A stretch of 64,000 bases of DNA from Bacillota bacterium. GTDB taxonomy: Bacteria > Bacillota > Clostridia > Acetivibrionales > DTU013. Within the stretch, counting starts at the first letter, position 1. Every line of letters starts with the position of its first letter. Below, in pieces: positions 16,629 through 25,086 of this stretch. Position numbers and translations under genes: made by a program. Below the pieces are notes generated by a model, which saw only the letters and a program-made list of their open reading frames with translations, made no database searches and had not been told where the DNA came from. Location of the stretch: the NCBI GenBank assembly GCA_023426125.1, contig JAFABI010000044.1:42963-106962 (forward strand), given 5' to 3'.

Positions 16629-18197
16629 CTACTTTACTTTCCGGGGAATCAGGATCTGCTCACCGGGGGTCAGGGCTTCCGATTCCCCTAATGCATTGGT
16701 TTTTTTCAATTCTTCGATGGTCGTGTAGTATTTCTTGGCAACTTTCCAGAGATTATCGCCGGCTTGCGCAAAATATATCGTGATGCTGGGCTGGGAGGCA
16801 GCTCTCTTATCATCCTGGGGAAGCTCTGCAGCTTTGGATATTACAGGAATTACAACCTGTTTTATAATCCTGGCGGATATCCCTAAAACCACCCTTATCT
16901 CAACCTCTTTGGCCGATACCATGCTGTAGCTGCAGTGTTCCATATTCATTGTTATATCACAGCCCATCTCAGGTTTTACACCCTTGATATCCACCCCATG
17001 CTTGAAGGGAACATCCTGCTCGTAGCAGTAAACCGGCTGCTCGCTGTTGTTTGCCAGGTAAAGTACATTGCTGTCCAATACTCCCGTAATATCAAGCCTG
17101 TCGTCGAACAGCCTGCAATCGGATATGTTTGGCCTGTAGAGCACATTGAATATCTCTGCAATGTCCGGACTGTCTTCCTGAATGTACAGGGTATCCTTCA
17201 AAATCACCTGGCTTTTATTCTCCGTTACGGTCTCTTCCATTTTGATAGGTTCCTTGTCAAGTGCTATTCTCGCATTGGGGCTGTACGCATCCTCAATGAT
17301 TTCGATCTCCTTTTTCCCGAAGCTGTCGGCGGATATTTTAAGCTCAACCTCTCCTTTCAGGAGGCGCAGCTCTCCATCGTTGTCTTCTTCCGGCTCAAAT
17401 ACCGAATCGGTTATAACGTATTCCAATTCGCAAAAGGACGCCTCATCTACGCCGGATTGCTCAATAAACTGGGTGAAGGGCAATTCATGCTCCATGTACT
17501 GAAGGCTTCTGTTTTCATCATCTCCGATGTAAAGCGTGGAGATGTTCAGTTCACCATTGGCTATGATCCTACCGTCGGTAAGCTTATAATCCTTTCCGGT
17601 AATTTTTATATCACTCCTTAGTATTTCCCTGATGGTTGGCTTTCCTGCAGGCACTTCCATGGTTTCCCGGACCATTGCGGTAATTTCGCCTGAGCCGATG
17701 AATGAATTTATCGACGCCGTACTTCTCAGTACCTGGATTCCCTCTATCCCGTCAAAAGCAGAAACGATGTTCTGATCGATCCGGTTTTCGACTTTGCCGT
17801 TTACGTTTATTATGGTTTTTACATTTACTTTTCTGCTGTTGAGTATCTCATACTCAATGTGCTCAATTTCGCATCCTGCCTTGCAGCTCATTCCCTGCCT
17901 TGTCTCGGGTAAATCCATGGTATATTGGAAATTCGCATTGGTGTTTATGCTTTTTAACAGTTGGTCGGGATCGTCGGATATGTACAATATTTTGTACCTT
18001 ATGGTACCGTCTACGAGTATCTTATCCAGTGCCGCCTCGGCTCTGTTAACGTGTGCGTCACCGTCCAGGAGCAATATACGGGCAATATCCGGCTTTATGT
18101 CCGGAACGATTATATCATTTTCAACGATGGTCTGCGTTGTGTCTTCTCCTATGGCCTGGTTCAATCTTACGGCTTCCCTGATTAGTTCGAGAGACAT
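16629..18197 (-). CDS. SPOCS (DUF3794)-LysM protein, SipL-like
   Basis: 522 residues. Repeated SPOCS/DUF3794 domains cover most of the protein (around 30-140, 170-270 and 320-430), ending in a LysM domain (about 470-520: AGDNLWKVAKKYYTT and GEQILIPRKVK). This is the architecture of SipL, which in Clostridioides difficile binds the spore-coat ATPase SpoIVA through its LysM domain and anchors the coat to the forespore. The start MSLELI is chosen because AGGAGGAGG precedes it; an ATG seven codons upstream is just before that Shine-Dalgarno sequence. Role in this organism is inferred from architecture and its place between veg and ispE. Confidence 0.85.
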   Translation of the reverse strand: MSLELIREAVRLNQAIGEDTTQTIVENDIIVPDIKPDIARILLLDGDAHVNRAEAALDKILVDGTIRYKILYISDDPDQLLKSINTNANFQYTMDLPETRQGMSCKAGCEIEHIEYEILNSRKVNVKTIINVNGKVENRIDQNIVSAFDGIEGIQVLRSTASINSFIGSGEITAMVRETMEVPAGKPTIREILRSDIKITGKDYKLTDGRIIANGELNISTLYIGDDENRSLQYMEHELPFTQFIEQSGVDEASFCELEYVITDSVFEPEEDNDGELRLLKGEVELKISADSFGKKEIEIIEDAYSPNARIALDKEPIKMEETVTENKSQVILKDTLYIQEDSPDIAEIFNVLYRPNISDCRLFDDRLDITGVLDSNVLYLANNSEQPVYCYEQDVPFKHGVDIKGVKPEMGCDITMNMEHCSYSMVSAKEVEIRVVLGISARIIKQVVIPVISKAAELPQDDKRAASQPSITIYFAQAGDNLWKVAKKYYTTIEELKKTNALGESEALTPGEQILIPRKVK

Positions 18198-18280
18198 TTC
18201 GATATCCTCCTCCTGCATGAATTTAGAAACAACTTTATCAATTAATGTATATTGACAAGACCTTCAAATTATTACAACAT

Positions 18281-18316
18281 AAAAAATAAAACAGCCCGGT
18301 ATCTCTACCAGGCTGC
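18281..18316 (-). terminator. Terminator after veg
   Basis: On the minus strand CAGCCTGGTA pairs with TACCGGGCTG (one G-U pair) around a 4-base loop, followed by TTTTATTTTTT. Confidence 0.85.
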
Positions 18317-18347
18317 CTCTTTAACCTCGTTTTTATCCAAAACATCG

Positions 18348-18614
18348 TCAACTCACACGTATTCGTTTATCTTCCTTGCATATTACCAGCTCAACTGCCT
18401 TTGTAAGTATGTCCGTATAACTGTAGGAAACCCGTCGAGTCGTCTCATATTCATTCTCAAACTTGACTATGAAGATGCTGGGATAAGAATTTTCAAGAAC
18501 CCCTTCTTTAATGAAGGCCTTTTTTCTTCCTTTATTGGCTTTTAATTGCACTTTTTCGCCAATACAGGTTTCGATGTTCTTCTTTATCTGAAACAGGTCG
18601 CTTTTTTCCGCCAT
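18348..18614 (-). CDS. veg: Veg family protein
   Basis: 88 residues, full length for Veg (DUF1021). The pattern IKKNIETCIGEKVQLKANKG then VLENSYPSIFIVKF and RRVSYSYTDILTKAVEL is characteristic. In Bacillus, Veg is expressed at very high level and influences biofilm and spore traits; its biochemical role is unsettled. Two near-perfect promoters in tandem lie directly upstream and a strong terminator directly downstream, so it forms a single-gene unit between yabG and the SPOCS-LysM gene. Confidence 0.93.
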   Translation of the reverse strand: MAEKSDLFQIKKNIETCIGEKVQLKANKGRKKAFIKEGVLENSYPSIFIVKFENEYETTRRVSYSYTDILTKAVELVICKEDKRIRVS

Positions 18615-18641
18615 TGAATCACCTCATCTTCTGTTTTCAAT

Positions 18642-18670
18642 ATTATATCATAAAACGGTAGGCTTGTCAA
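18642..18670 (-). promoter_or_regulatory. veg promoter, proximal, perfect sigma-A consensus
   Basis: On the minus strand TTGACA (18665-18670), 17 bases, TATAAT (18642-18647). Both hexamers and spacing are ideal. The start of transcription would be about 20 bases before the veg ATG. Confidence 0.85.
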
Positions 18671-18681
18671 AAAAATTATAT

Positions 18682-18711
18682 ATTATAACAAGGGAAATTT
18701 GTTTATGTCAA
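18682..18711 (-). promoter_or_regulatory. veg promoter, distal, consensus hexamers
   Basis: On the minus strand TTGACA (18706-18711), 18 bases, TATAAT (18682-18687), located 41 bases upstream of the proximal promoter. Both hexamers are perfect. Confidence 0.8.
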
Positions 18712-18730
18712 GTGTTTTAAAAAATTTTTT

Positions 18731-19612
18731 CTAAATAAATTGTTGATATGGCTCAATTGGGAATCCTTCCCTATATTTTCCCCGGGTCTGTACACCACCG
18801 ATGCCGGTTTTTCCCGTGATGGTATTGCCTATAACTTCTTCTGCTGTCAAAACCTTGTCAATGCTGGTATAAGCTATCTTCTGGCATACTCTTACAGGGT
18901 CGAGGGCATGGATCAGATCCCGGAAGGGTGAGCTGGCAAAATTGGCGCCGGCCTTGATAATCTCATAATACAGGGATTGGCATGCCCCGGCAAAAATCAC
19001 AAGGCTATCAAGGTCCGACTCGTATTTTCTTGCTTCTTTCACCGCATCGATAAAATGTTGGGAGTTCCTGTAGTTTTTAAGATTCGCGTAGCTATCGCTT
19101 CCCTTTATATAGCCGTCATGCCCTGTAAGAACAAGGATATCCGGCCTGTATTCCCGGAGCAATTGAATGACCCGTTCAGGCTGTTCTTTTTCAGAGATGA
19201 ATTGGCCGGTTACCGTAAGGCCGAGTTTTCTGTATTCATCTATGCAGGTTTCCAGGTACTCATTGTCTCCATCCAGATGTAGTATCTTTCCGGGTTTTTG
19301 AAACTTTCCGGAGTTTTCTTTTGGAGTATCTCTATAATACGCTTTTTTTGGGTATCCTCTGTAGCGTGAAGCGTATATGTCCCGTGTCTGTTTTTCCGCC
19401 GCTCTGTAGCACTTGTCCCTGTACTCCCTGACCTTTTGCTCCGGCTGAAGCTCCACATCGCCTTCCGGAGCGTCTGCTTCGATACGGTAGCTGATGCCTT
19501 TAAGCGTAAGGATTTTTTCGTCCTTGATAGTTTTAATGTCCACAATTTTGAAAAAAACATCATAACCGTACGATTTCCTGGCGACTATATCGCCGATTTT
19601 AAGATCGCTCAT
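18731..19612 (-). CDS. yabG: Sporulation-specific protease YabG
   Basis: 293 residues from the chosen start, close to the ~290 of Bacillus YabG. YabG is a mother-cell protease that trims spore coat proteins in Bacillus and pre-proteins of germination factors in C. difficile. Landmarks: KIGDIVARKSYGYDVFFKI at the N-terminus, ILVLTGHDGYIKG with a likely catalytic His, and VIFAGACQSLYYE with a likely catalytic Cys. The start is ambiguous: ATG 19612 has GGTGAT 7 bases before it, while a TTG at 19636 has GGAG 8 bases before it and would add eight residues. Confidence 0.92.
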   Translation of the reverse strand: MSDLKIGDIVARKSYGYDVFFKIVDIKTIKDEKILTLKGISYRIEADAPEGDVELQPEQKVREYRDKCYRAAEKQTRDIYASRYRGYPKKAYYRDTPKENSGKFQKPGKILHLDGDNEYLETCIDEYRKLGLTVTGQFISEKEQPERVIQLLREYRPDILVLTGHDGYIKGSDSYANLKNYRNSQHFIDAVKEARKYESDLDSLVIFAGACQSLYYEIIKAGANFASSPFRDLIHALDPVRVCQKIAYTSIDKVLTAEEVIGNTITGKTGIGGVQTRGKYREGFPIEPYQQFI

Positions 19613-19819
19613 TCCATTCATCACCGCTGTCTTCAAAGCTGGACACTCCTCGCTCAAGTATTATGTATTGTTATGTCTCCCAACCCTTGAAATGTCCATT
19701 CCGGGTTATTTATACAATATATACTATGAGATTCAGCCTTTGTATGTTACAGTCCGGTTACATATCCGGCTTGTGGTGATGTTGATGGGATGTGAAAGTT
19801 ACAGGGGGTGTCAAGCTTC

Positions 19820-20800
19820 CTAAAAGCTATAGTTATCCATAAACCGCTTGTGGCCTTCGATCTCATCGACAACTTCCTGGAGCTTCACGATGAAGCTTCT
19901 TTCCGACCAGCTGCGCCTGCTGTTATAGTATCTGTTTACCACTCTCCAGAACTTCTGCGGAAACTGCAGGATCAGCTTCATAACGGCCATCTCATCCCTG
20001 CTTAGCCGCTCAACGGAATTATATCCGTCAAGAATTAACAAGGCCTTATCCATGTCCCAATTGCATTTTCTCATCTTCCGCCGGATAAGATTCGCCAGGT
20101 CATATATTCTCAGCTCAAAGCAGCAGTAATCGAAATTAATTAAAGAAAAGGCCTCCCCTGCATAAAGAATGTTGTGGTGGGTAAAATCATGGTGGCAAAA
20201 TCCCGCGTCTGTCCTTGCCTCATTTACAAGCTTCATATAATTGGATTTGTCAAGCTCTGCTGCTGCCTCTTCCCCCAGTCCGACAAAATAATCGGCATAT
20301 TCCAGAAACATGTGGTCAAACCTGCTCTTACCTTTTTTTGCAATCTTGCGGAGCTTTTTTATATCTTCCAGCCGTTTGTTAAAATATACCGGCAGCATGC
20401 CCAGCTCATCCTGTATTTTGGAGCGCGCCGGAGGCCTGTAGCCTCTTGATGCGGAGTGCATTGAAGCCAGCAATGCAGCCGCCTTGCTCACTTCGGTATC
20501 ACTATCGAAATTGCACTCGCGCCCCTCCAGTAAATCGTACAGCACATAGCTGGTATTATCAAAGGAAAAACTCGGTTCGCCTTTTAAGGTGGTCATATAC
20601 CTGTCAACATGAACGAAGCCCTTGTTCGCCAGATGCTCTTTGGCGCCATGAATGAACAATATCCTTTCGGGAGAAAACATCATCTTTTTTAGAATCTTGC
20701 GGCCTTTATCCGTTTGTACCATGTATGTATCTTTATACGGTCCTATACTTTTGACTTCAAGTCCGTAATTCGCGGCAATTTCCCTGTCCATACCCTGCAT
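19820..20800 (-). CDS. CotS-family spore coat kinase-like protein
   Basis: 326 residues with the aminoglycoside-phosphotransferase/CotS kinase-like fold. The catalytic-loop motif is CHHDFTHHNILY (HxDxxxxN) and INFDYC carries the metal-binding Asp. An N-terminal ATP-binding half includes DTYMVQTDKGRKILKKM. CotS-type proteins are coat components of Bacillus spores. The start at MQGMDR is chosen because GGAGG lies 6 bases before it; the open frame extends further only by reading into an upstream dispersed repeat. A separate transcription unit between yabG and the por operon. Confidence 0.85.
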   Translation of the reverse strand: MQGMDREIAANYGLEVKSIGPYKDTYMVQTDKGRKILKKMMFSPERILFIHGAKEHLANKGFVHVDRYMTTLKGEPSFSFDNTSYVLYDLLEGRECNFDSDTEVSKAAALLASMHSASRGYRPPARSKIQDELGMLPVYFNKRLEDIKKLRKIAKKGKSRFDHMFLEYADYFVGLGEEAAAELDKSNYMKLVNEARTDAGFCHHDFTHHNILYAGEAFSLINFDYCCFELRIYDLANLIRRKMRKCNWDMDKALLILDGYNSVERLSRDEMAVMKLILQFPQKFWRVVNRYYNSRRSWSERSFIVKLQEVVDEIEGHKRFMDNYSF

Positions 20801-20852
20801 AGCAACCTCCGCTTCCCAAAAACCCTTTGATTTAATAAACTGATGTTGAGGC

Positions 20853-20995
20853 GTACTGAAAATAATACTTCCTGTTTTTCCGAAAATGCCGCTTGTATCG
20901 GCAAGCAGCAAATGCAAAGCATTTGCAACCAGCCCCTGCCGCAATGACCTGCATTTTCAGAAACTTATATGGGAAGCTATATTTTCGCCAGTACT
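20853..20995. repeat. Inverted-repeat element, family B, second copy
   Basis: Ends GTACTGAAAATAATACTTCC and, inverted, GTACTGGCGAAAATATAGC, with inner arms CCGAAAATG/CATTTTCAG and the same central palindrome (GCAAATGCAAAGCATTTGC) as the copy at 14720-14846. It lies directly upstream of the CotS-like gene and may carry its promoter region. Confidence 0.7.
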
Positions 20996-21232
20996 TTAAG
21001 TATATGCGTCAGGTCATACAGGTAGAATACAGATGCCTGTTGACATAAGATGCCGTGCAACGCAGGTAGAAACGGTTCCGCCAGCAAAAGGACCCGCCCC
21101 CGCTTGCGTACCCTCGTCGCTATGTTCCCGGCTTGCTTCTTGAATATTTGAGTAAATATGCAGTAAAGATAAATATCACTCTTGCCGCGGCACCAGGTAA
21201 GCGCTGAGGTAAAAACCCATGGAAGGACCGAA
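20996..21232. other. Intergenic stretch without recognised feature
   Basis: About 240 bases between the family B repeat and the por terminator. I see no gene, tRNA or strong promoter; GC-rich and AT-rich parts alternate. Confidence 0.5.
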
Positions 21233-21263
21233 TAAAAAAGGAGAGCATCCTGAAATGCTCTCC
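21233..21263 (-). terminator. Terminator of the por operon
   Basis: GGAGAGCAT/ATGCTCTCC stem with a 6-base loop, followed on the minus strand by TTTTTTATT, just after the porB stop. Confidence 0.88.
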
Positions 21264-21278
21264 GTACTTGCCAATCTT

Positions 21279-22211
21279 TTATTCTTCAGCTTTTTTAAGC
21301 AGTGCTTCCCATCTCTTGTCTACTTCCGTCTGGATTTCTTCCAGCAGTCCTTCGTTTCCGGCCTTAAAAAGGTGTTTAAACCTCCCCTGGGCTTTGAGGA
21401 ATTCCTTTACCGGAAGTTTGTTCTTCGGCTTGTAATTGACGGTGTACTTGCCGTTTTCCACTTCATACAGCGGCCAGAAGCAGGTCTCTACTGCCAGCTT
21501 GTTTATTTCCATCAAATCCGGCGTATTATACTGCCAGCCCCTTGGGCATGGAGCAAGAACATTCAGGAATGCCGGCCCTTTAGTGTAAATGGCTTTTTCA
21601 GACTTCTCATAAAGGTCCTTCATATTGCCAATTGCCGCCGTCTGAGCAGCATAGGGAATATTGTGGTTAACCATTATTTCAGTCAGATCTTTTCTCCACT
21701 GCTGCTTGCCGGGAATTTTCTTACCGGCGGGAGAAGTGGTCGTATCGGCATATTTCGGGGTAGCGGAAGATCTCTGGATACCGGTATTCATGTATGCTCC
21801 GTTGTCGTAGCAGACATAAACCATGTCATGTCCTCTTTCCATAGCGCCTGACAGAGATTGCAGACCGATATCGTACGTTCCGCCGTCGCCGCCAAAAGCA
21901 AGGAACTTGGTATCTTCCTTGACCTTGCCTCTTCTTTTCATCGCAACGTAGGCAGCTTCCGCACCGGATACCGATGCGGCGGAATTTTCAAATGCATTGT
22001 GTACAAATGAATCCTTCCATGAAGTATAGGGATATATAAATGTACAAACCTCCAGACATCCGGTAGCAGAACCGATAACCGCGTGATCTTCGGGCTTCAT
22101 CGCCCTGAGGATCTGTCTGACTACAACAGGCGCTCCGCATCCTGCGCACATTCTATGTCCGCCGGTCATTCTTTCGGGTTTTTTTGCAGCTTCCTTCAAA
22201 TTATAAGCCAT
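21279..22211 (-). CDS. porB: Pyruvate:ferredoxin oxidoreductase, beta subunit
   Basis: 310 residues; the thiamine-diphosphate subunit of the four-part 2-oxoacid:ferredoxin oxidoreductase that converts pyruvate and CoA to acetyl-CoA, CO2 and reduced ferredoxin. Motifs: RMCAGCGAPVVVRQI (cluster-ligand cysteines), GDGGTYDIGLQSLSG and CYDNGAYMNTGIQRS for TPP and magnesium. Start at MAYNLK, with AGGAGG just before it. It follows porA by 12 bases and ends the operon. Substrate specificity (pyruvate rather than another 2-oxoacid) is inferred from overall similarity. Confidence 0.92.
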   Translation of the reverse strand: MAYNLKEAAKKPERMTGGHRMCAGCGAPVVVRQILRAMKPEDHAVIGSATGCLEVCTFIYPYTSWKDSFVHNAFENSAASVSGAEAAYVAMKRRGKVKEDTKFLAFGGDGGTYDIGLQSLSGAMERGHDMVYVCYDNGAYMNTGIQRSSATPKYADTTTSPAGKKIPGKQQWRKDLTEIMVNHNIPYAAQTAAIGNMKDLYEKSEKAIYTKGPAFLNVLAPCPRGWQYNTPDLMEINKLAVETCFWPLYEVENGKYTVNYKPKNKLPVKEFLKAQGRFKHLFKAGNEGLLEEIQTEVDKRWEALLKKAEE

Positions 22212-22223
22212 CTGTCGCACCTC

Positions 22224-23408
22224 CTATTCTCTGACACCGAGGTAATTGTAAACAGAGTCTACCTTACCTGTGCCGGCAATTTTCAACAACTCATTATAAA
22301 CGAATTCCAGATCCGTTGATTTAACATCTCTACCGCCAAGACCGTAGATATAGTTGATCATCTTGGGTCCCAAAACGCCTTTGGCATACATCGCGCTGGA
22401 AACATCGGTAAACAGCGGTCCGCCTGCGGCATTGAAACTGTCGGCCTTGTCCATTACAGCGACAGCCTTGAATTTCGAGAGTGCTGCAGTGATCTCATCC
22501 ACCGGGAAGGGTCTGAACAGTCTGGGCTTTATCATCCCAACCTTTTTGCCTTCAGCCCTCATCTGGTCTACAACATACTTTGCGGTTCCTGCGGTTGAAT
22601 TCAGTATAACCATGCACACATCCGCGTCTTCCGTCTTATATTCTTCAAACAGTCCGTAGTCCCTGCCTGTCAGCTTCGCAAATTCTGCAGATACCTCAAG
22701 TACAACCTTTTTCGCCTTCATCATGGCTTCGGATTGTTGTCTCTTGTGTTCGAAGCAATAGGTGAAATGATCCAGGGGACCGACTGCAATAGGGTTTTCC
22801 TTATCCAGCAGATATTCTTCGGGATTATATTCGCCGACAAACGCATTCACCTTGTCGTCTTCCAGCAGTTCGATATTTTCTATCGCATGGGAAGTGATAA
22901 AGCCGTCCTGACATACCATGATCGGCAGCAGAACATCGGGATGCTCCGCGATCCTGTTTGCCATAAGCATGTTGTCATAAGCTTCCTGGTTGTTTTCGGA
23001 ATAGAGCTGAATCCAGCCGGAATCCCTTGCACCCATGGAATCACTGTGGTCATTGTGTATGTTCAAAGGTCCTGAGAGTGTCCTGTTTACACAGGCCAGG
23101 ACGATGGGGAGCCTTGAAGCTGCCGCAATGTAAAGCACCTCCCACATGAGAGCCAGGCCGTTGGCTGAAGTAGCCGTCATGGCTCTCGCACCTGCAGCGG
23201 ATGCGCCTACACAGGCAGACATGGCACTGTGTTCGGATTCTACCGCGACAAATTCCGTATTGACCGCTCCGTCGGCAACGAAAGTGGAAAAGTACTGGGG
23301 TACTTCTGTGGACGGTGTTATGGGGAATGCCGCAACAACATCCGGATTTATCTGTTTCATGGCAACAGCGATCGCTTCGTTGCCGCTCATTCTTTCTCTT
23401 ATAGCCAT
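22224..23408 (-). CDS. porA: Pyruvate:ferredoxin oxidoreductase, alpha subunit
   Basis: 394 residues. The N-terminal pyrimidine-binding domain carries MSGNEAIAVAMKQINPDVVA, AFPITPSTEVPQYF and VAVESEHSAMSACVGASAAG, with the conserved Glu that activates TPP. A transketolase C-like domain II occupies about 260-380. Together with porB it builds the catalytic core. Its ATG is preceded by GGAGGGA, and it lies 15 bases after porD. Confidence 0.93.
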   Translation of the reverse strand: MAIRERMSGNEAIAVAMKQINPDVVAAFPITPSTEVPQYFSTFVADGAVNTEFVAVESEHSAMSACVGASAAGARAMTATSANGLALMWEVLYIAAASRLPIVLACVNRTLSGPLNIHNDHSDSMGARDSGWIQLYSENNQEAYDNMLMANRIAEHPDVLLPIMVCQDGFITSHAIENIELLEDDKVNAFVGEYNPEEYLLDKENPIAVGPLDHFTYCFEHKRQQSEAMMKAKKVVLEVSAEFAKLTGRDYGLFEEYKTEDADVCMVILNSTAGTAKYVVDQMRAEGKKVGMIKPRLFRPFPVDEITAALSKFKAVAVMDKADSFNAAGGPLFTDVSSAMYAKGVLGPKMINYIYGLGGRDVKSTDLEFVYNELLKIAGTGKVDSVYNYLGVRE

Positions 23409-23423
23409 TATCCGTTTCCCTCC

Positions 23424-23747
23424 TTACTTGCTTTCCTCTACAAAGTCAATGGCCTTGAAAGGACAAACCTTTACACATACGCCGCAGCCTTTGCAGTGGT
23501 CATAATCAAAATCAACTCTTTTTCCCTCTTCATTTACGAGGATGGAAGTATCCGGGCAGACAGGATAGCACAAAAGGCACTGCTTGCACTTATCCACAAG
23601 CCATACGGGCTTCATGGAACGCCAGTCGCCGGTCTTGAACAGGTGGGCGTTGCCCGCCGATGAAATGGTTCCGCCCTTGGTTACTTCCTTCCAGTTGGCG
23701 GTAACAGGTACATCCCTTAATTCCTTTTTGCATTCTTTGCAGCTCAT
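23424..23747 (-). CDS. porD: Pyruvate:ferredoxin oxidoreductase, delta (ferredoxin-like) subunit
   Basis: 107 residues with two 4Fe-4S motifs: CKQCLLCYPVCP and CKGCGVCVKVCP. They relay electrons from the catalytic subunits to external ferredoxin. An extra CKECKKE pair near the N-terminus is of unknown use. Its start overlaps the porC stop by 4 bases (ATGA), a mark of coupled translation. Confidence 0.92.
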   Translation of the reverse strand: MSCKECKKELRDVPVTANWKEVTKGGTISSAGNAHLFKTGDWRSMKPVWLVDKCKQCLLCYPVCPDTSILVNEEGKRVDFDYDHCKGCGVCVKVCPFKAIDFVEESK

Positions 23748-24322
23748 ATTCCCTTCACCTCCTGCATTGATCTCTCAAGAGATTTAATGTTGCCTTCCAC
23801 GACTTCCGGTTTTTTGGCAAACTTATGCTTGAACGACTCCACCATGTCATGCAGGAATACTTTTTCATCAATAACCTTGCTGACTTTTACAACCGCGCCC
23901 AGCATAGGCGTATTGGGGAAGTACTTGCCAAGAGTTTCAATGGAGATTGTCCGTGCATCAATGGTGCAAACCTTGCCTTTATATCCTTTCAGGTAAGGCC
24001 TGACCTCTTCCAGTGATTTGGTGGTGTTGACGATGATGGCTCCATCTTCCTTCAAACCGGCCGTTACGTCAACGGAAGTCAACAGTGTGTCATCAACCAC
24101 TACGACATAATCGGGGTCATAAATATTGCTGTGAATCGTGAGTCTTTCATCGCTAATACGGTTATAAGCCGTTATTGGAGCTCCCATTCTTTCAGGACCA
24201 TATTCCGGAAAACCCTGTATGTATTTTCCGGTATTGAATGCTGCATCTGCAAGCAGCAAAGATGCGGTTTTGGCTCCCTGGCCTCCGCGGCCGTGCCATC
24301 TTATTTCTACGACCTTGCCCAT
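23744..24322 (-). CDS. porC: Pyruvate:ferredoxin oxidoreductase, gamma subunit
   Basis: 192 residues, first gene of porCDAB. The family hallmark RWHGRGGQGAKTASLLLADA opens the protein. The gamma domain binds CoA or stabilises the complex. AGAAGGAGG is well placed before the ATG. Gene order gamma-delta-alpha-beta is the common one in anaerobic bacteria and archaea with split enzymes. Confidence 0.92.
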   Translation of the reverse strand: MGKVVEIRWHGRGGQGAKTASLLLADAAFNTGKYIQGFPEYGPERMGAPITAYNRISDERLTIHSNIYDPDYVVVVDDTLLTSVDVTAGLKEDGAIIVNTTKSLEEVRPYLKGYKGKVCTIDARTISIETLGKYFPNTPMLGAVVKVSKVIDEKVFLHDMVESFKHKFAKKPEVVEGNIKSLERSMQEVKGI

Positions 24323-24576
24323 GTATAAACCTCCTTCTGGTTATGTTTGTTTGATTGTTTGTTTCGGTCCATGTGCCCACACGGAATCCAGCTTTAACTT
24401 CCTGCGGCAAATTCAATAACATATCTGTTTGTTCAATCCACACCGCCCCTACCCCATACGACACAACGATTTGATCAAATTCCGGCAGGCATAGATCCTT
24501 GCTGACTTAAGGCAGATTGCCCGTGCAATGCCTCATTGCATATCAGACAGATAAGTAACAAAACCAACCACATTAA
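24323..24576 (-). promoter_or_regulatory. Long 5' leader of the por operon
   Basis: About 245 bases lie between the promoter at 24577-24605 and porC. A hairpin TGCAATG/CATTGCA with a 3-base loop sits at 24524-24540. I found no T-box, known riboswitch core or terminator U-tract, so any regulatory role is open. Confidence 0.4.
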
Positions 24577-24605
24577 AGTATAATTCTTTGTTTATTTTTT
24601 GTCAA
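24577..24605 (-). promoter_or_regulatory. por operon promoter, sigma-A type
   Basis: On the minus strand TTGACA (24600-24605), 17-base spacer, TATACT (24577-24582). Near-consensus and facing porC. The remaining ~95 bases to the bofA stop show no other feature. Confidence 0.75.
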
Positions 24606-24699
24606 GGGAGGTTGAAAATAAAGGCCGATTTACTGGAATATCGGGATGTAGATTTGTTTTTTGTATACACAATTCACTTTTCGGAAATGGGTGCCCGGG

Positions 24700-24975
24700 C
24701 TACATGATATTGAACATAAGCTCCAGAATGATCAGCAGAATAAGGCCGGGGATCCCCAGAATACCTACAATAAATGCCGTAGCGATATTGAAGGTGATAT
24801 GGAATCCCAGCAATCCGCCGACAAGGTTCAGGACGATCAGGGCAATAGCCCCAAGAAGTGCATTATAGACAAGCTTGAGCACTGCTTTCATCGGAACAAG
24901 CAGCACCCTGCCCAGGATGAACAGAAGAATGATCCCTACCGCATATGCCAGAATTACACTATAATTTATCTCCAT
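24700..24975 (-). CDS. bofA: Pro-sigma-K processing inhibitor BofA family protein
   Basis: 91 residues, almost wholly hydrophobic, with about three membrane helices and the family signature GILGIPGLILLIIL at the C-terminal side. In Bacillus, BofA sits in the outer forespore membrane with SpoIVFA and restrains the sigma-K protease SpoIVFB. It follows a yaaL gene, as in Bacillus (recR-yaaL-bofA), although recR is not here. Confidence 0.88.
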   Translation of the reverse strand: MEINYSVILAYAVGIILLFILGRVLLVPMKAVLKLVYNALLGAIALIVLNLVGGLLGFHITFNIATAFIVGILGIPGLILLIILELMFNIM

Positions 24976-25086
24976 CGCAGCACTTAGCTTCCTTAAATTA
25001 ATCTTATCTATATATACTTGGACAAAGTCCCAATTATGAATGCAGGAAATAAAAAACTGATATGCGGTGAAATAAGAATCTCTCTT

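Noticed and set aside
24323..24576. T-box or known riboswitch in the por leader
   Set aside because: No T-box core, no specifier loop or terminator seen; left as an uncharacterised leader.
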